A stretch of 8,672 nucleotides of DNA from Deltaproteobacteria bacterium (GTDB taxonomy: Bacteria; Desulfobacterota; DSM-4660; Desulfatiglandales; HGW-15): NCBI GenBank assembly GCA_016926135.1, contig JAFGPH010000240.1:1-8672 (forward strand), read 5' to 3'. Below the pieces are notes generated by a model. That model did no database searches. It was not told where the DNA came from and saw only the letters and a program-made list of their open reading frames with translations. Each line of letters starts with the position of its first letter. The stretch's first letter is position 1. Position numbers and translations under genes: made by a program. Below are positions 6,231 through 8,672 of this stretch, one piece after another.

Positions 6231-7850
6231 ATGTGCGGTATAGCAGGTTGTATCGGGACGAGGGACGTGGAAACGGTGAACCGCATGCTGGATGCCCTGC
6301 CCCACAGGGGCCCCAACGACAGAGGCATGCACGTGAGTGGTGACGGGGTCTTCGGTCACACCAGGCTCTCCATCGTAGACGTGGCCCGCGGCCACCAGCC
6401 CATCCTAAGCGACGGCGGGAGCGCGGGCATCATCTGTAACGGTGAGATCTACAATTTCCGGAGACTTCGGGCCAAGCTCTCCCCGAACCATCGGTTCAGG
6501 ACCAAGTCCGACACGGAGGTGATCCTCCACCTCTATGAAGAAATGGGCTCCGAATGCGTCAAGGAACTGGACGGTATGTTCGCCTATGCCCTTTTCCGGG
6601 GGGACGACTTCATGCTCGCCCGCGACCCCATTGGCATCAAGCCCCTCTACTACGGGTACCACAACCGCAACCTCTATTTCAGCTCCGAGCTGGGTGCCAT
6701 GACCCGGGCACGGGTGGAGGAGGTCCACGAGTTTCCGGCGGGCCACTATTACACGCCGAAAGAAGGATTCGTCGAGTATTACCAAGTCCCCGAGGTCCGA
6801 GACCACCTCCTGACCGACATCGAACAGTGCACCCGGTTGATCCGGGAAACCTTCGTCCGCGCGGTCAGGAAGAGGCTCCTCGCCGACCCCGAGGTCCCTG
6901 TCGGTTCCTTTTGCAGCGGCGGCCTGGACAGCAGCCTGGTCGCAGCCATAGCCGCAGACGAAATACCTCATCTTCACACCTTTGTGGTGGGCATGGAAGA
7001 CGAACAGGGAGACCTGAGCGACGATGTCAAAGCGGCCCGCATTGCAGCAGCGCACATCGGATCCAACCATCACGAGCTGATCTTCACGGAAGAGCAGTAC
7101 TACGAAGCCCTTCCTACCGTGATCAAGGAACTGGAGAGCTATGACCCCTCCCTCGTGCGTTGCGCCGTGCCCTGCTATTTCACCTGCAAGCTCGCCGCCG
7201 ACTACGTGACCGTTGTTCTCACGGGCGAGGGCGCGGACGAACTCTTCACCGGCTATCACTACATGAAACACTTCCCTGTGGACAAGCTCAACATGGAGGC
7301 CAGGCGATGCATCGGGAACCTCCACAACATCAACCTCCAGCGAGCGGACCGCATGGGCATGCTCTTCAGCCTTGAACTGCGAGTGCCTTTTCTGGATGTG
7401 GCCATGGTGGACCTTTCCATGAAGATCCCGCCCGCGCTCAAGATCCGGGAACATCAAGGGGCAAAGATCGAAAAGTGGATCCTGCGCAAGGCTTTTGAGG
7501 GGACCCATTACCTGCCCGACGAAATCCTCTGGCGTTACAAGGTCCAGTACACCCAGGGCGCCGGCTGTGAGAGCCTGGGCGAGAGGCTGGCCGAGAAGGA
7601 GATGAGCGAGGAGGAGTTCCAGCAAATCAGGGAAGAAAACCCCAAGGCCACCATCAACAGCAGGGAGGCGGCCTACTATTTCAAAATCTTCCGCAAGTAC
7701 CACCCCCAGGACTCCATCCTGGGTTCCATCGGGATCTGGACGGGATTCGATTTCGCCGAAGAGCGGGAGCGCGTACGGGGCACCGTGGACGGCGACCTCA
7801 AACACGCACGCGAAGATCAGTGCGAGACCAAAGACAACAGGGCTGCCTAA
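6231..7850 (+). CDS. AsnB-type glutamine-dependent asparagine synthetase-like protein
   Basis: This 539-residue, two-domain enzyme resembles E. coli AsnB along its whole length. The N-terminal class II glutaminase has the catalytic Cys2 (MCGIAG), HRGPNDRG (25-32), RLSIVD with Arg45, CNGEIYN (69-75) and Asp94 in KSDTEV. It releases ammonia from glutamine. The synthetase domain has the ATP-binding loop SGGLDSS (229-235) and TGEGADELFTGY (331-342), and would adenylate a carboxylate and amidate it. In E. coli AsnB the aspartate-site loop reads YDVTTIRAST by recall; here it is YDPSLVRCAV (304-313), keeping Arg310 but not the threonines, so the acceptor may not be aspartate. The ATG at 6231 has AAGGAG seven bases upstream and directly gives the N-terminal Cys; the frame is open further upstream inside the methyltransferase gene but that is not used. 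The gene is flanked by methyltransferase and oxidoreductase genes. Confidence 0.88.
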   Translation: MCGIAGCIGTRDVETVNRMLDALPHRGPNDRGMHVSGDGVFGHTRLSIVDVARGHQPILSDGGSAGIICNGEIYNFRRLRAKLSPNHRFRTKSDTEVILHLYEEMGSECVKELDGMFAYALFRGDDFMLARDPIGIKPLYYGYHNRNLYFSSELGAMTRARVEEVHEFPAGHYYTPKEGFVEYYQVPEVRDHLLTDIEQCTRLIRETFVRAVRKRLLADPEVPVGSFCSGGLDSSLVAAIAADEIPHLHTFVVGMEDEQGDLSDDVKAARIAAAHIGSNHHELIFTEEQYYEALPTVIKELESYDPSLVRCAVPCYFTCKLAADYVTVVLTGEGADELFTGYHYMKHFPVDKLNMEARRCIGNLHNINLQRADRMGMLFSLELRVPFLDVAMVDLSMKIPPALKIREHQGAKIEKWILRKAFEGTHYLPDEILWRYKVQYTQGAGCESLGERLAEKEMSEEEFQQIREENPKATINSREAAYYFKIFRKYHPQDSILGSIGIWTGFDFAEERERVRGTVDGDLKHAREDQCETKDNRAA

Positions 7851-7917
7851 GGGCTGTGCGGCCGATCAAAACCCCCTCGCGGAGCCTTGGAGCCAACCAG
7901 AGAAAGGAGGACGATTC

Positions 7918-8672
7918 ATGTCATACCCAACCCATTCCAAATACATTGTCATCGGCGCCGGCATCCACGGCCTGAGCACGGCGTGGCACCTGGCCCTGGA
8001 ACTCCGATCCAGGGGGCTGGGCTCCGGCAGGGACATCCTGGTGATCGACAAATCGGCCATTGGGGCGGGGGCCTCGGGCATTGCCTGCGGTGTGATCCGA
8101 AACAACTACTACCAGCCCGCCATGCAGGAACTCATAGCCCACAGCGTGCAGGTGTGGGAGGAAGACGCCGAAGGTTACGGCTATCTTCCTGTGGGCTACA
8201 TGCAGATCTCCCCCGAGCACATGCACGCCGACGTGGCCGAGATTTATCAGAGGCAGAAGGACATCGAATACCCCTCGGAATTCATCGAAGGCGAGAAGGA
8301 CTGCAGGCAGTACATGAAGGACAAGATCTTCGAGGACTGGCAGGCCCGGGGCATCACCTCCATCCTGCATGAAAAGAGGGGCGGCTACGCACAGAACACG
8401 AAGGCCCTCTACCGCCTTGCGGACAAGGCGGAAGCCGAAGGGGTGCGCATCCTCACCGGCGTGGAGGTGATCGGCTTTCACATCGACGGCTGTATCAGCG
8501 CGGTGGAGACCACGAGGGGTCCGATCGCTTGTGAGTACGTCGTGGTGGGGGCCGGGCCTTGGGTGAACAGTTTCTGGGACATGCTGGGCCTTCCTGCCGC
8601 CATCGACGTGAAAGGCCGAGACGGTAAGGTGCACGAGCAGATCCGCATGTGGACTTACATGTGTCTCCAGGA
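7918..8672 (+). CDS. FAD-dependent oxidoreductase, DAO/sarcosine oxidase-like (partial, cut by right edge)
   Basis: The first 251 residues of a DAO-family flavoprotein are present, and the frame runs off the right edge. YIVIGAGIHGLSTAWHLA (9-26) is the FAD-binding Rossmann motif with GxGxxG at 13-18, and LVIDKSAIGAGASG (41-54) ends the ADP-binding strand and begins the flavin loop. GVIRNNYYQPAMQELIAHS (58-76) resembles the matching stretch of sarcosine oxidase beta and dimethylglycine dehydrogenases. VVVGAGPWVNSFWDMLG (208-224) is the second FAD-contact block. Such enzymes oxidise the C-N bond of secondary or tertiary amino acids and pass electrons to oxygen, electron-transfer flavoprotein or partner subunits. 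The start has AGGAGG seven bases upstream; the gap to the AsnB-like gene is 67 bases, so co-transcription is likely. Substrate and electron acceptor cannot be told from the part visible. Confidence 0.87.
   Translation, partial: MSYPTHSKYIVIGAGIHGLSTAWHLALELRSRGLGSGRDILVIDKSAIGAGASGIACGVIRNNYYQPAMQELIAHSVQVWEEDAEGYGYLPVGYMQISPEHMHADVAEIYQRQKDIEYPSEFIEGEKDCRQYMKDKIFEDWQARGITSILHEKRGGYAQNTKALYRLADKAEAEGVRILTGVEVIGFHIDGCISAVETTRGPIACEYVVVGAGPWVNSFWDMLGLPAAIDVKGRDGKVHEQIRMWTYMCLQ

Noticed and set aside
6405..7805. Open frame of 466 codons on the minus strand, antisense to the AsnB-like gene
   Set aside because: The plus strand encodes an unmistakable AsnB-family protein across the whole stretch. 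The antisense translation shows no recognisable motif and is explained by GC-biased third codon positions.
1..8672. CRISPR array, insertion sequence, tRNA gene or long direct repeats
   Set aside because: Reading both strands showed no regularly spaced repeats, transposase motifs, terminal inverted repeats or cloverleaf. This was by eye, so short or diverged elements could be missed.

Overview
The window is GC-rich, densely coded bacterial DNA. It carries a Pst phosphate transporter, a class I biotin ligase, a stand-alone HD-GYP phosphodiesterase and a corrinoid-type MttB-superfamily methyltransferase that does not use pyrrolysine. This mix fits an anaerobic, probably Desulfobacterota-like, Gram-negative bacterium. 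The taxonomy is inferred from gene content and style; no rRNA or other marker gene is present.

Left half (1-4172, all on the minus strand; transcription runs right to left): birA (3333-4172), then an HD-GYP protein (2351-3145), then pstS-pstC-pstA (2163 down to the window edge). The pst genes are tightly coupled by overlapping stop and start codons. pstA is cut by the left edge, and pstB and phoU would be expected beyond it. PstS captures phosphate outside the membrane and PstC/PstA form the channel. The HD-GYP protein is predicted to hydrolyse cyclic di-GMP, and BirA attaches biotin to carboxylase carrier proteins. A 187-base gap between birA and the HD-GYP gene is rich in GC hairpins.

Right half (4372-8672, all on the plus strand): a MarR-family regulator (4372-4848) diverges from birA. 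After a 151-base gap holding a near-consensus sigma-70 promoter and an upstream dyad comes an apparent operon of three genes. These are a short MttB-like methyltransferase (5000-6214), an AsnB-type glutamine-dependent amide synthetase (6231-7850), and a DAO/sarcosine-oxidase-like FAD oxidoreductase that runs off the right edge (7918 onward).

The right-hand operon is the most interesting part. A corrinoid-type methyltransferase homologue, a glutamine-dependent amide-forming enzyme and an amine-oxidising flavoprotein under a MarR-type regulator suggest an uncharacterised route for a methylated amine or betaine-like compound. The substrate cannot be read from the sequence. The methyltransferase appears to lack the usual C-terminal part of the family, and the AsnB-like protein departs from E. 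coli AsnB in its predicted acceptor-binding loop. Both argue against simply copying the standard functions.
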